Shown: positions 1 to 8,429 of the stretch, piece by piece
Position numbering within the stretch: the stretch's first letter is position 1
Layout of the letters: every line of letters begins with the position of its first letter
From: Clostridiales bacterium
GTDB lineage: Bacteria; Bacillota; Clostridia; Oscillospirales; Oscillospiraceae
Assembly: GCA_012728025.1 (NCBI GenBank)
Contig: JAAYFX010000034.1
Location: 1 to 13,916 of the forward strand
Length of the DNA stretch: 13,916 nucleotides
Direction: 5' to 3'
Translations under genes and position numbers: made by a program
The notes under the pieces: model-generated
The model's input: only the letters and a program-made list of their open reading frames with translations
Databases searched by the model: none
Told to the model about the DNA's origin: nothing

Positions 1-806
1 ATATTAGAGATTATCCCGAGACGCTTCCTTTTATCCATGTTGTCGGAACATTAGTTTTAGTTCTAATTGCCCTTATGTCCATTTACAAAATAAGAAGGAA
101 AAAAAGAAGTGGCACAGAGATGTACCTTCTGATGGCGCTTATAGGTCTTGTGTTTTTTGTGCTCATAGATGCCGGATTGTATTACTATTTTGTAAACACA
201 TCTTTATCTGCCTCGCCCATTCTTGCCTCTCATTATGGCATGATGTTTTTTGTTGTGACTCTGCTTATGTCGATACCCAATTATATCAGCGAATTTGTAA
301 ATGAGAGAAATGAAAAGCTCGTCTTTAAGCATTTAGCCTTTACGGACGCTCTTACATCCCTTGGAAACAGGGCCAGATGTGAGGATGTTGTTAAAAGCCT
401 GATTTTGAATGAGGTGGATTTTACTTTTATTATATTTGACCTTAATTATTTAAAAAGAGTAAACGACAGCTTGGGACATAAGGCGGGAGATGCCCTGCTT
501 TGTGGCTTTGCCGACGCTCTTACCGCCTGCTTTCCCTTAAGTCCGGCTATATGCCGTATTGGAGGGGATGAGTTTGCCCTTATCCTTCCGTATGCAGATA
601 AGGCTAAACTGAAAATTGATATGGATAATTATGAAAAATGCATCGTAAAGAAGTCTGAGGAAATCGGTCTTTCCCTGAGTGCGGCCTATGGTATTGCCAG
701 AAGCGATGAAATGAAAAACCCCTGCTGGGAGGGAGTGTTCAGGATGGCTGATGCACGGATGTATGAGATGAAAAGTGAAATGCACAAAAAAGAGTTTTGC
801 AAATGA
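1..806 (+). CDS. Membrane-bound GGDEF diguanylate cyclase, 5' end outside the window
   Basis: Predicted to make cyclic di-GMP from two GTP at the cytoplasmic face of the membrane. The frame is open from base 3 to the TGA at 804-806, so the gene starts before the window; the ATG at 75 lies inside a hydrophobic helix and is probably not the start. Three membrane segments are visible (about nt 27-90, 120-195 and 215-290), resembling the last helices of a multi-helix sensor such as 7TMR-DISM (inference). The GGDEF domain follows: a DALTSLGNR entry motif, FDLNYLKRVND with the metal-binding Asp, and an exact GGDEF signature within RIGGDEFALIL at nt 561-575. All catalytic motifs look intact, so it should be active. 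The inhibitory RxxD site normally five residues before GGDEF is absent. No EAL domain follows. It ends just before a terminator hairpin and converges on nifJ. Confidence 0.9.
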   Translation, partial: IRDYPETLPFIHVVGTLVLVLIALMSIYKIRRKKRSGTEMYLLMALIGLVFFVLIDAGLYYYFVNTSLSASPILASHYGMMFFVVTLLMSIPNYISEFVNERNEKLVFKHLAFTDALTSLGNRARCEDVVKSLILNEVDFTFIIFDLNYLKRVNDSLGHKAGDALLCGFADALTACFPLSPAICRIGGDEFALILPYADKAKLKIDMDNYEKCIVKKSEEIGLSLSAAYGIARSDEMKNPCWEGVFRMADARMYEMKSEMHKKEFCK

Positions 807-850
807 AAACATGATTTTGCACAACGTCTGATTATTTAAGATTAATATAA

Positions 851-881
851 AAGCGGCTCCGGTTTTATGCCGGAGCCGCTT
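851..881. terminator. Bidirectional intrinsic terminator between the GGDEF gene and nifJ
   Basis: A perfect 12-bp stem (AAGCGGCTCCGG / CCGGAGCCGCTT) closes a 7-nt loop, TTTTATG. On the + strand it is followed by a T-rich stretch (TTATTGGTTTTT). On the - strand it is followed by TTTATATTA. It lies between two convergent genes and can serve both. Confidence 0.88.
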
Positions 882-924
882 TATTGGTTTTTATCCCGAA
901 GGATGGTCTTTTTGAAGCTTTGCC

Positions 925-3900
925 TTATTCAGCAGGCTTTGTTTTCTGTGCTTCCTGCTGCCTTAAAAGTCCCTCGTATCTTTCCTTGGCCTGCTCCTCT
1001 GCTTTTTTAAACAGCTCGTCGGCTCTTTCGGGGAAGCTGAGCTTTAAGGAGGTGTAGCGCACCTCGCTGTTTATAAAGTCTTGGTAGCTGCTGGTGGGGG
1101 CCTTGCTGTCTACTGTGAGGGGATGCTCTTTTCTGGGGTCGAAGCGCAGCATATTCCAATAGCCGCTTTCCACCGCCTGCTTTTCAGTTGCAATGGATTT
1201 GCCCATGCCGTTTTTGTTGCCGTGGTTTATGCAGGGGGCGTAGGCAATGATGAGGGAGGGGCCGTCATAGCTTTCTGCTTCGATTATGGCGTTTAAGGTT
1301 TGCTGATAACTTGCACCCATGGAAATCTGGGCAACATAGATATAACCGTAGGACATGGCAATCTGTGCCAAATCCTTCTTCTTTATCGCCTTACCTGCGG
1401 CGGCAAACTGAGCAACGGCACCTGTGGGAGTTGCCTTTGAAGCCTGCCCGCCGGTGTTTGAGTATACCTCGGTGTCAAATACCATGACGTTGATGTTCTC
1501 GCCTGAGGCAAGAACATGGTCCAGACCGCCGAAACCAATATCGTAGGCCCAGCCGTCGCCGCCGAATACCCAGAAGGAGGGCTTTACGAACATATCACGG
1601 TTTTTGTATAGTTTTGTGAGGAAGTCAAAGCCGATGCAGGTTCCGCCGCAACCTTCCAGATTTCTTAGGATGGCAGCTTCAAGCTCCTCGGCTGTCTTTT
1701 TAGAGGCGACAGCGTCATTTCTGGCTTCCAACCAAGCGTTTGCGGCATTTTTGAGGTAGTCTGGTGAATCCGGATGCAGTGCGGCTGTTTTAACCTGAGC
1801 GGCAACAAGCTCGCCACGCTGTTTAACAGCTTGCAACATACCAAAGCCGAACTCGGCATTGTCTTCAAACAGGGAGTTTGCCCAAGCGGGGCCTCGTCCC
1901 TTGCTGTTTTTCGTGTAGGGGTAGCTGGGAGCACTGCCGCCCCAGATGGAGGTGCAGCCGGTGGCGTTTGCTATATACATCCTGTCGCCGTAAAGCTGGG
2001 TTATGAGCTTTGCGTAAGGTGTTTCGCCGCAGCCGGCGCAGGCACCGGAGAACTCTAGCAGGGGGGTGTTAAACTGGCTGCCCTTGACAGTTGTCTCTGC
2101 AAAGGGAAGGGTTTTTTCAGAGACGTTCTTGTAAGCGTAGTTATAGATTTCCTGCTCGGAAACCTTTTCCTCCAAAGGACTCATCTTTAGAGCCTTATCC
2201 TTGGCGGGGCAGACATTTACGCAGGAGGAGCAACCTGTGCAGTCAAGAACACTGGGGATAATGGCAAACTGGTAATCTTCACAGCCCTTGCCCTTCATCT
2301 GAACTGCAACAGTGCCTTCAGGGGCGCCTTCAAGCTCTTTTTTATCAAAGACGAAGGGGCGGATTACAGCGTGGGGACAGACATAGGCACACTGGTTGCA
2401 CTGGATGCAGTTTTCAGCTATCCAAGTGGGAACCTCTACTGCTATTCCACGCTTTTCAAAGGCGGAGGTTCCGTTTGGAACTATGCCTGTGGCATAATCC
2501 AAAAAGGTGGAAACGGGAAGGCTGTCACCACGCATGGAGTTTACAGGAGCAAGGATATTGTCTACATAGTCACGAGCGTGTTCAAGACCGCCCTCTAAAG
2601 GACGGGCAGCAGCGTCGGGAGAAGGATTGGCCCAAGAGGCAGGAATTGTAAGCTCACGAACCTGCTGGATACCTGCATCTATCGCATGGTTATTCATGTC
2701 AACAATTTTTTCACCCTTGCGGCCGTAGGTTGTGCGTATGGCTTCCTTCATATAAGTTATAGCATCTGCTTCGGGAAGTATCTTTGCAAGCTTGAAGAAG
2801 GCTGCCTGCAAAATGGCGTTGGTGCGATTTCCAAGGCCGATTTCCCTTGCTATTTTGATAGCATCAACCACGTAGACACGCACATTGTTTTCGGCAATGT
2901 ATTTCTTTGCGGCAGCGGGCATATGCTCGGACAGCTCGTCAATGTCGTAAGGACAGTTTATAAGGAAGGCTCCACCAGACTTTACATCCTGTGCCATGTC
3001 ATATTTGCTGAGATATGAGGGGTTATGACAGGCCACAAAGTCGGCCTTTGATACATAATAGGTGGACTTTATGGGGCTTTTTCCAAAGCGCAGGTGGCTT
3101 ATGGTTATGCCGCCGGACTTTTTGGAGTCATACTGGAAGTATGCCTGAGCCTTGAGGTCGGTGTGGTCACCGATTATTTTGATAGAGTTTTTGTTGGCAC
3201 CTACGGTTCCGTCGGAGCCGAGACCCCAGAATTTGCAAGAAATGACATCTTTGGGGGTTGTGTCCGGATTTTCTGTTATGGGGATGGAGCGGTTTGTCAC
3301 ATCATCTACTATGCCGATGGTGAAGCTTTTTACAGGAGCTTCAGACTGGATGTTGCGATAGGCCGAGATGATGGAGCCGGGGGTTACGTCCTTAGAGGAC
3401 AGGCCATAGCGGCCGCCATAGACGGGGACATTGGAAAACTCCGTATCTGAAAGGGCAGAGACAACGTCAACATACAAAGGCTCGCCCACAGCACCTGGTT
3501 CCTTGGTGCGGTCGAGAACTCCGATGGCCTTAACGGTTTTAGGTAGGACGGAAACAAGATGCTTGACAGAGAAGGGACGGTATAGGCGAACCTTAACAAG
3601 GCCGACCTTTTCACCCTTTTCGCAAAGGTAGTCAACGACCTCCTCGGCTGCTTCGCACATACTGCCCATGGCAACGATGACATGGGTGGCATCAGGGGCG
3701 CCGTAGTAGTTGAAGGGCTTATAGTTGCTGCCTATGCGGGCGTTTACCTCGTTCATATAATTTTCAACAACTTCGGGGACGGCCTCATACTTTTTGTTTG
3801 CCGCCTCACGAACCTGAAAGAAAATATCGCCGTTTTGTGCTGTGCCACGCAGGGCGGGGTTGTAGGGATTGCTGGCTCTGTCACGGAACTCGTCTATTTT

Positions 3901-4494
3901 GTCGTAATCGACCATTTCGGCAAGCTCTTTATAATCCCAGACTTCGATTTTCTGCATCTCGTGGGAGGTGCGGAAGCCATCGAAGAAGTGGACAAAGGGT
4001 ATGGAGGATTTTATTGAGGAAAGATGGGCAACAGCGCCGAGGTCCATGGCCTCTTGAGGGCTGTTTGCACAGAGCATGGCAAAGCCCGTTTGACGGCAGG
4101 CGTATATGTCGGAATGGTCACCGAAGATAGACAGGGCATGGGTGGCTATCGTTCTGGCTGAAACGTGGATGACTGAGGGGAGCATTTCACCCGCAATTTT
4201 ATACATATTGGGAATCATGAGCAAAAGGCCCTGAGAAGCGGTGTAGGTGGTTGTGAGAGCGCCCGCTGTAAGACTGCCGTGAACAGCACCTGCAGCTCCG
4301 CCCTCCGACTGCATTTCCACGACATTTACTTTTTGCCCGAAAATATTTTTTTGACCGCCGGCTGCCCATTTGTCAGCATATTCGGCCATGGTGGAGGATG
4401 GGGTTATAGGATAAATTGCCGCTACCTCCGAAAAGGCATATGAAACGTGTGCGGCGGCTGTGTTGCCGTCCATAGTTTTCAGCGTTCTCGCCAT
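925..4494 (-). CDS. nifJ: Pyruvate:ferredoxin (flavodoxin) oxidoreductase, single-chain
   Basis: Oxidatively decarboxylates pyruvate to acetyl-CoA and CO2, passing electrons to ferredoxin or flavodoxin in the cytoplasm of anaerobes. It is a full-length homodimer-type enzyme of 1189 residues. YPITPSS places Thr31, and Glu64 and Arg114 fall at the same numbers as the known active-site residues of the Desulfovibrio enzyme. Two ferredoxin-type 4Fe-4S motifs follow: CIQCNQCAYVCP (about 695) and CTGCSSCVNVCP (about 750). The proximal-cluster cysteines are in GACAGCG (about 815), NATGC and YAPC (about 1085). The TPP-binding segment is GDGWAYDIGFGG (about 980) and EVYSNTGGQ. I chose the ATG at 4494: AAGGAG lies 9 nt upstream of it but directly abuts the other ATG at 4503, and the protein then starts MARTLKTMDGN as in homologues. 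The stop is TAA. It is probably monocistronic, between a terminator and its own promoter. No broken motif was seen. Confidence 0.97.
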   Translation of the reverse strand: MARTLKTMDGNTAAAHVSYAFSEVAAIYPITPSSTMAEYADKWAAGGQKNIFGQKVNVVEMQSEGGAAGAVHGSLTAGALTTTYTASQGLLLMIPNMYKIAGEMLPSVIHVSARTIATHALSIFGDHSDIYACRQTGFAMLCANSPQEAMDLGAVAHLSSIKSSIPFVHFFDGFRTSHEMQKIEVWDYKELAEMVDYDKIDEFRDRASNPYNPALRGTAQNGDIFFQVREAANKKYEAVPEVVENYMNEVNARIGSNYKPFNYYGAPDATHVIVAMGSMCEAAEEVVDYLCEKGEKVGLVKVRLYRPFSVKHLVSVLPKTVKAIGVLDRTKEPGAVGEPLYVDVVSALSDTEFSNVPVYGGRYGLSSKDVTPGSIISAYRNIQSEAPVKSFTIGIVDDVTNRSIPITENPDTTPKDVISCKFWGLGSDGTVGANKNSIKIIGDHTDLKAQAYFQYDSKKSGGITISHLRFGKSPIKSTYYVSKADFVACHNPSYLSKYDMAQDVKSGGAFLINCPYDIDELSEHMPAAAKKYIAENNVRVYVVDAIKIAREIGLGNRTNAILQAAFFKLAKILPEADAITYMKEAIRTTYGRKGEKIVDMNNHAIDAGIQQVRELTIPASWANPSPDAAARPLEGGLEHARDYVDNILAPVNSMRGDSLPVSTFLDYATGIVPNGTSAFEKRGIAVEVPTWIAENCIQCNQCAYVCPHAVIRPFVFDKKELEGAPEGTVAVQMKGKGCEDYQFAIIPSVLDCTGCSSCVNVCPAKDKALKMSPLEEKVSEQEIYNYAYKNVSEKTLPFAETTVKGSQFNTPLLEFSGACAGCGETPYAKLITQLYGDRMYIANATGCTSIWGGSAPSYPYTKNSKGRGPAWANSLFEDNAEFGFGMLQAVKQRGELVAAQVKTAALHPDSPDYLKNAANAWLEARNDAVASKKTAEELEAAILRNLEGCGGTCIGFDFLTKLYKNRDMFVKPSFWVFGGDGWAYDIGFGGLDHVLASGENINVMVFDTEVYSNTGGQASKATPTGAVAQFAAAGKAIKKKDLAQIAMSYGYIYVAQISMGASYQQTLNAIIEAESYDGPSLIIAYAPCINHGNKNGMGKSIATEKQAVESGYWNMLRFDPRKEHPLTVDSKAPTSSYQDFINSEVRYTSLKLSFPERADELFKKAEEQAKERYEGLLRQQEAQKTKPAE

Positions 4495-4635
4495 GATTGT
4501 CATCTCCTTAAATGTTGTAATGTTGTTTTACGTTTAAGGCACCTTTTGCGGTGCGGAGGAAGGTTGCTTCTTAATGTATTATCAAGCAAAGGCATACATA
4601 TAATTCCGCAATGCAAAAAATATCTGTTGAAGCTT

Positions 4636-4664
4636 ATTTTATCAGGCAAGTTAATTCTTGTAAA
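4636..4664 (-). promoter_or_regulatory. Sigma-A promoter of nifJ, extended -10
   Basis: Read on the - strand: -35 TTTACA (4659-4664), a 17-bp spacer and -10 TAAAAT (4636-4641). The -10 is preceded by TGA, giving an extended -10. Each hexamer matches consensus at five of six positions. Transcription should begin near 4629, giving a leader of about 135 nt before the ATG at 4494. Confidence 0.75.
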
Positions 4665-4767
4665 CTATGATAATTACCAGTCTATTTGCATGAATTGCAA
4701 GCTTTTTATCCTTAACATATAAAATGGAGTGTGTAATGTGCGCAACGTCTGTAACAACAAAAAGCCC

Positions 4768-4796
4768 TTGTGCTTTTTCTTGATTAGGGTTATAAT
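4768..4796 (+). promoter_or_regulatory. Likely sigma-A promoter of the Asp23-fakA operon
   Basis: A perfect -10 TATAAT (4791-4796) lies 17 bp after a poor -35, TTGTGC (4768-4773). The expected start is near 4803, giving a leader of about 170 nt. A weaker TATAAA near 4912 could be an alternative -10 nearer the gene, but I see no good -35 for it. Confidence 0.5.
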
Positions 4797-4972
4797 GATT
4801 ACTTATATGGCAAAACTGATAAATGCTTATGTCTTATTTACTACGGCATATGCGGCGGGCTTAGGGAAGATACGGCCTTATTTTAGACTGTTCGGCAAAG
4901 CTTAAGAACGCTTTATAAAAATCCCCCAATTCGGGCTATCCAAACTTATTTTTATCGAAAGGGGCTGACATC

Positions 4973-5326
4973 ATGATTAGAATCGAAAACGAGCTTGGTA
5001 TGATTAGCATAACCAGCGAGGTATTTACAAATATCGCAGGAGAAGCGGCCACGAACTGCTTTGGCGTTAAAGGCATGGGCGCTCGCTCAAAAACAGACGG
5101 TCTGGTTCATTTACTGCGGCGGGAATCTATGTCCAAGGGCGTGAGCGTTCATTTTAATGAGGACGGCAGCATTTCCATATCACTGCATATCGTTGTAGAT
5201 CACGGCGTAAACCTTAGGGTTTTGGCGATGAGCATTATGAGCGAGGTCAGCTATAAGGTATCAACGGCCACAGGAGTTCCTGTTAAAGATGTGGACGTTT
5301 TTATTGACTCTATGCACATAAGCTGA
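4973..5326 (+). CDS. Asp23/Gls24 (YloU) family envelope-stress protein
   Basis: A small cytoplasmic protein of 117 residues, the usual length for the short YloU-type members of the Asp23/Gls24 family. Family features visible are the opening ISITSEVFTNIAGEAATNCFGVKGM, the alternating hydrophobic strand SISISLHIVVDHGVNLRVLA and the closing TGVPVKDVDVFIDSMHI. It has no signal peptide or membrane helix. Members are linked to cell-envelope homeostasis in Firmicutes; the molecular role is poorly defined. The ATG at 4973 has an AAAGGGG ribosome binding site about 8 nt upstream. It lies 57 bp before fakA on the same strand. The YloU-YloV pairing is conserved in Firmicutes, which supports both calls. 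In Bacillus the pair sits next to rpmB; here its neighbour is divergent nifJ. Confidence 0.92.
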   Translation: MIRIENELGMISITSEVFTNIAGEAATNCFGVKGMGARSKTDGLVHLLRRESMSKGVSVHFNEDGSISISLHIVVDHGVNLRVLAMSIMSEVSYKVSTATGVPVKDVDVFIDSMHIS

Positions 5327-5383
5327 AGGTGCGGCATAAATGTGCCGAGGCGCACCACATTTCTCCCCGGAGGTGTTTGAATT

Positions 5384-7024
5384 TTGAAAGAAACTATTGA
5401 TGGTGTGATATTCACCGATATGCTGCTTTGTGCGGCGGCGGCTCTTGAAACAAACAAGCAGAGCCTTAATGATTTGAACGTTTTTCCCGTTCCTGATGGG
5501 GATACGGGCACAAATATGAGCATGACTATGGGTGCGGGGGCGGCAGAACTTCGCCGCCGCCGCCCTTCCGGCGTTGGCGAGGTTTCAAAGTGCATGGCTT
5601 CGGCTCTTCTGCGTGGCGCTAGGGGCAACTCCGGCGTTATACTTTCCCTGCTTTTCAGGGGAGTTGCAAAGGTTTTGAAGGGCAAGGAACAGTTTGACTG
5701 CTATGACTTTGCTCAGGCTCTTTCCGAAGGGGTGGAGTCTGCTTACAGCGCTGTTATGAAGCCTGCCGAGGGTACTATCCTCACAGTGTCAAGGCTTGCT
5801 GCCGCTGCCGCTGTGGATTTTGCCGAAAGCGGCAACGACCTTGAGCTGCTTTTATCCTGCGCTCTTGAATCTGCCAAGGACGCTTTGGCGGATACTGTTA
5901 ACTTAAATCCCGTTCTTAAAAAGGCCGGAGTGGTTGATGCCGGTGGCAAGGGTTATGTTATTATCCTTGAAGCTATGCTCTCCTGCCTGCGGGGGGAGGT
6001 TACGCCTGATTCCTATGACCTTAGCGGGACAGAGATTGCAGAGACGGTGGATTTTTCTGATTTTGACACGGGGGAGATTACCTTTGGCTACTGCACGGAG
6101 TTTATTGTCAGCAAGAGCAACAATAAATCTGTGGACGAGCTGCGTGTTTTCCTGCAAAATATTGGCGACAGCGCCGTTGTTGTTGACGATGAGGAGATTA
6201 TAAAAACTCATATTCACACAAACGACCCCGGCATTGTGCTTACCGAGGCTCTAAGCTATGGTGCCCTTCTTACAGTTAAGATAGAAAATATGCGTGAGCA
6301 ACACTCTGACCTTACCGAAGCGGCCCATATGCAAGGCGAGCAGACAAAGCCCGCAGAACCGGAAAAGGAATTCGGCGCTGTGGCTGTTTGTGCAGGGCAG
6401 GGCATTGCCGAGCTTTTCAAAGAGCTTGGTGTTGATAGCATTGTTACCGGCGGCCAGACCATGAATCCTTCTACCGAGGACATTTTAAAGGCTGTTGAAA
6501 GCACTCCGGCATCCACAGTTTTTGTTTTTCCCAACAACAAGAACATTATTATGGCCGCTGAGCAGTGCATACCCATAAGCGATAAAAAGGTTATTGTAAT
6601 ACCGACAAAAACCATTCCTCAGGGAGTATCTGCCATGCTGAATATGGATACATACTCACAGACAGAGGATGAGCTTACAGAAACGGCCTTAGAATCCATT
6701 GAGAATGTTCACACTGCTCTTGTGACTTATGCGGCCAGAGATTCGGACTTTGATGGACACACCATAAAGTCGGGGGAGTATTTGGCTTTATTGGATGGAG
6801 CGCTTTTGGGCAGCGGCAGTGACATTTCAGAACTTATGGGAAGGCTTACCGAGGCTCTTGATGATATTGAACCTGAATTTTTAACCGTTTATTATGGCGA
6901 GGACGTAAGCGCCGATGATGCCGATGATATAAAAACCCAGCTTGCAGAGGCAAAGCCCGATGCCGAGGTCAGCGTTGTTAACGGCGGGCAGCCCGTATAT
7001 TACTATATGATTTCAGCAGAATAA
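5384..7024 (+). CDS. fakA: Fatty acid kinase catalytic subunit (DhaL/DegV-like, YloV)
   Basis: ATP-binding subunit of fatty acid kinase, which phosphorylates FakB-bound fatty acids for phospholipid synthesis. It has 546 residues, the usual size. The N-terminal DhaL-like domain (about 1-200) has NVFPVPDGDTGTNMSMT, where Asp38 and Asp40 should bind Mg, and GARGNSGVI at 78-86. The middle domain has Cys237 (GYCTEF) and His276/His278 (HIHTNDPG), matching the zinc site described for the staphylococcal protein. The C-terminal region (about 320-546) matches the YloV C-terminal domain, and an acidic, charged linker lies between (about 300-325). The start is TTG at 5384, with GGAGG 10 nt upstream; the resulting MKETIDGVIF matches homologues. 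The stop is TAA, followed by a terminator. No fakB (DegV family) gene is in the window, so the partner must be encoded elsewhere. Confidence 0.95.
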   Translation: MKETIDGVIFTDMLLCAAAALETNKQSLNDLNVFPVPDGDTGTNMSMTMGAGAAELRRRRPSGVGEVSKCMASALLRGARGNSGVILSLLFRGVAKVLKGKEQFDCYDFAQALSEGVESAYSAVMKPAEGTILTVSRLAAAAAVDFAESGNDLELLLSCALESAKDALADTVNLNPVLKKAGVVDAGGKGYVIILEAMLSCLRGEVTPDSYDLSGTEIAETVDFSDFDTGEITFGYCTEFIVSKSNNKSVDELRVFLQNIGDSAVVVDDEEIIKTHIHTNDPGIVLTEALSYGALLTVKIENMREQHSDLTEAAHMQGEQTKPAEPEKEFGAVAVCAGQGIAELFKELGVDSIVTGGQTMNPSTEDILKAVESTPASTVFVFPNNKNIIMAAEQCIPISDKKVIVIPTKTIPQGVSAMLNMDTYSQTEDELTETALESIENVHTALVTYAARDSDFDGHTIKSGEYLALLDGALLGSGSDISELMGRLTEALDDIEPEFLTVYYGEDVSADDADDIKTQLAEAKPDAEVSVVNGGQPVYYYMISAE

Positions 7025-7038
7025 CAGCTAATTAATCA

Positions 7039-7083
7039 AAAAACCGGCCGCAAGGGAACTTTATCCCACAGCGGCCGGTTTTT
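7039..7083. terminator. Bidirectional intrinsic terminator between fakA and ricT
   Basis: A perfect 13-bp stem (AAAAACCGGCCGC / GCGGCCGGTTTTT) surrounds a 19-nt loop that can form an inner GGGA/TCCC pairing. The A and T tracts at the two ends supply a U-run on either strand. The two flanking genes converge on it. Confidence 0.92.
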
Positions 7084-7105
7084 AATGTTCTGCCCTTTCA
7101 GACAA

Positions 7106-8374
7106 TTATGACGGATTATCCGGATTTTTTTTCTTTGGTTTACTGTAATATCTGCGCTTACCCTTTGCGGGGTTTTGCTTATTCTCCCCTTTGGGACGGG
7201 GAGCTTGATGGTTGTTTTGATTCCCTTTTGATGAGGGAGCGGCTTTTCCGCCGGAGCCTGATGCATCTTTTGCCGGAGCGGCCACCTTGGCCACGGGCTT
7301 TGCCACAAGCTTTTCACCTTTGGGGGGCTGAGGTTTTGTCCTTGTGTTCTGCCTGCGGCGGCCTTCGTTTTTCTTTTGAGGTTTTTCCCGAGGGGTGTTT
7401 GCCCTTTTGTTAGCGGCGTTTTCCCCTGTGGGACTAAGGTTTTCACTGTCCTCGGCAAAGAGGGCGGGAGCGGCCCAAGGGTCATCCTCGGCTTTTGGCT
7501 CTTCCTTTGGCTTTGCCACATAGTTTAAGACGGAAGGCAAAGGCTCACCAGACTTTGGCCTGCCGCCGGGGACTGTTGCCACCTCGTCGGCATCAAAGAG
7601 CCTTATTTCCTGCTCACCCTCGCTGTCGAGCCTTACCTTTACCTTCTGCCGCAGTATATTTGTTTGGACAACATTGCCGTAACCGCCGGTGGTCTGGACG
7701 AAGGCACCATTTTTTGGGATGGTTTTTATAAGGTCCTCATAGGCTTCTTGCTCATAGCGCAGACAGCACATGAGTCTGCCGCAGCTGCCTGATATTTTTG
7801 AGGGATTTAGGGACATGGACTGAGTTTTAGCCATTTTTGTGGAAACCGGCTGAAAGTCCGTTAAAAACTGACTGCAACAGTAGGGCTTGCCGCAGATGCC
7901 AAGGCCGCCGAGCATTTTGGTTTCGTCCCTAACGCCTATCTGGCGCAGCTCTATGCGGGTGCGGAAAACAGAGGCCAAATCCTTTACTAAATCACGAAAG
8001 TCAACCCTGCCGTCTGATGTGAAGAAAAACAGGATTTTGTTGCCCTCAAAACCGCACTCGACACCTACTAGTTTCATGTCAAGGCCGTGTTCCGCTATCT
8101 TTTTCTTGCATATGTCGAAGGCTTCCTTTTCCCGAAGCTTATTTTCCTCGGCTGTTTTAAGGTCTGCCTCCGTTGCTATTCTTATGACAGGGCGCAGGGG
8201 AGAGATTATACTCTCGTCACTTACATAGTGGGCGGGCAGGGCACACTCGCAAATATCCAGCCCTTTAGAGGTTTCCACTATGAGCTTGTCGCCCGAGCAG
8301 GGTGATATGCCATTGGGGTCAAAAAAATATGATTTACCCCGACTGCTAAATTTTACACTTACAACTTCTGTCAA
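7106..8374 (-). CDS. ricT: PSP1-domain regulatory iron-sulfur protein RicT (YaaT)
   Basis: Homologue of RicT, which with RicA and RicF forms an iron-sulfur complex that assists RNase Y in mRNA maturation in Bacillus. It has 422 residues, longer than the roughly 275 of Bacillus. Residues 1-285 cover the PSP1 core. It carries the diagnostic cysteines Cys161, 166 and 167 (GICGKPYCC) and Cys198, 203 and 204 (GSCGRLMCC), and RIELRQIGVRDE before them. Residues from about 289 onward form an added tail rich in Lys, Pro, Gln, Asn and Ala that looks disordered and is strongly basic towards its end. The start is TTG at 8374, with GAGG 8 nt upstream, and the protein opens MTEVVSVKF as in the family. It is 55 nt downstream of holB, as the last gene of the operon. 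In Bacillus yabA follows; here a terminator does. Confidence 0.95.
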   Translation of the reverse strand: MTEVVSVKFSSRGKSYFFDPNGISPCSGDKLIVETSKGLDICECALPAHYVSDESIISPLRPVIRIATEADLKTAEENKLREKEAFDICKKKIAEHGLDMKLVGVECGFEGNKILFFFTSDGRVDFRDLVKDLASVFRTRIELRQIGVRDETKMLGGLGICGKPYCCSQFLTDFQPVSTKMAKTQSMSLNPSKISGSCGRLMCCLRYEQEAYEDLIKTIPKNGAFVQTTGGYGNVVQTNILRQKVKVRLDSEGEQEIRLFDADEVATVPGGRPKSGEPLPSVLNYVAKPKEEPKAEDDPWAAPALFAEDSENLSPTGENAANKRANTPREKPQKKNEGRRRQNTRTKPQPPKGEKLVAKPVAKVAAPAKDASGSGGKAAPSSKGNQNNHQAPRPKGENKQNPAKGKRRYYSKPKKKNPDNPS

Positions 8375-8429
8375 GACTGTATCCTCGTTTCAAGTGGTTG
8401 GTGGATGTTTTTGCCGGCGGGCAAAGTTT

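Larger units (their letters stand above)
4504..4972. other. Divergent intergenic region between nifJ and the Asp23-family gene
   Basis: This 469-bp gap holds a promoter for each direction. The nifJ leader is about 135 nt and contains a tandem 8-bp repeat AATGTTGT (4511-4526) just upstream of its ribosome binding site, and a small GCACC/GGTGC hairpin (about 4540-4555). An inverted repeat TTGCA-N5-TGCAA (4686-4700) lies about 22 bp upstream of the nifJ -35 box and could be a regulator site (inference). On the other side, a 7-bp hairpin AAAAAGC/GCTTTTT (4759-4778) precedes the + strand promoter. The + strand leader is about 170 nt and contains one 36-codon open frame (4795-4905) of doubtful reality. 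I see no tRNA and no riboswitch that I recognise. Confidence 0.55.

Noticed and set aside
4521..4539. Rex-type redox operator near the nifJ start
   Set aside because: TTGTTTTACGTTTAAGGC matches the expected TTGTTAA-N4-TTAACAA too poorly, especially in the second half.
4447..4722. 91-codon + strand open frame across the nifJ start and promoter
   Set aside because: It overlaps the nifJ coding region and promoter, shows no recognisable motif and has no ribosome binding site.
4736..4783. 15-codon peptide with GGAG 6 nt upstream, before the + strand promoter
   Set aside because: It lies upstream of the likely transcription start and there is no sign of an attenuator acting on a downstream gene.
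7036..7521. 161-codon - strand open frame over the ricT 3' end
   Set aside because: It is a frame-shifted reading of the repetitive Lys/Pro-rich ricT tail, runs through the terminator and resembles no protein.
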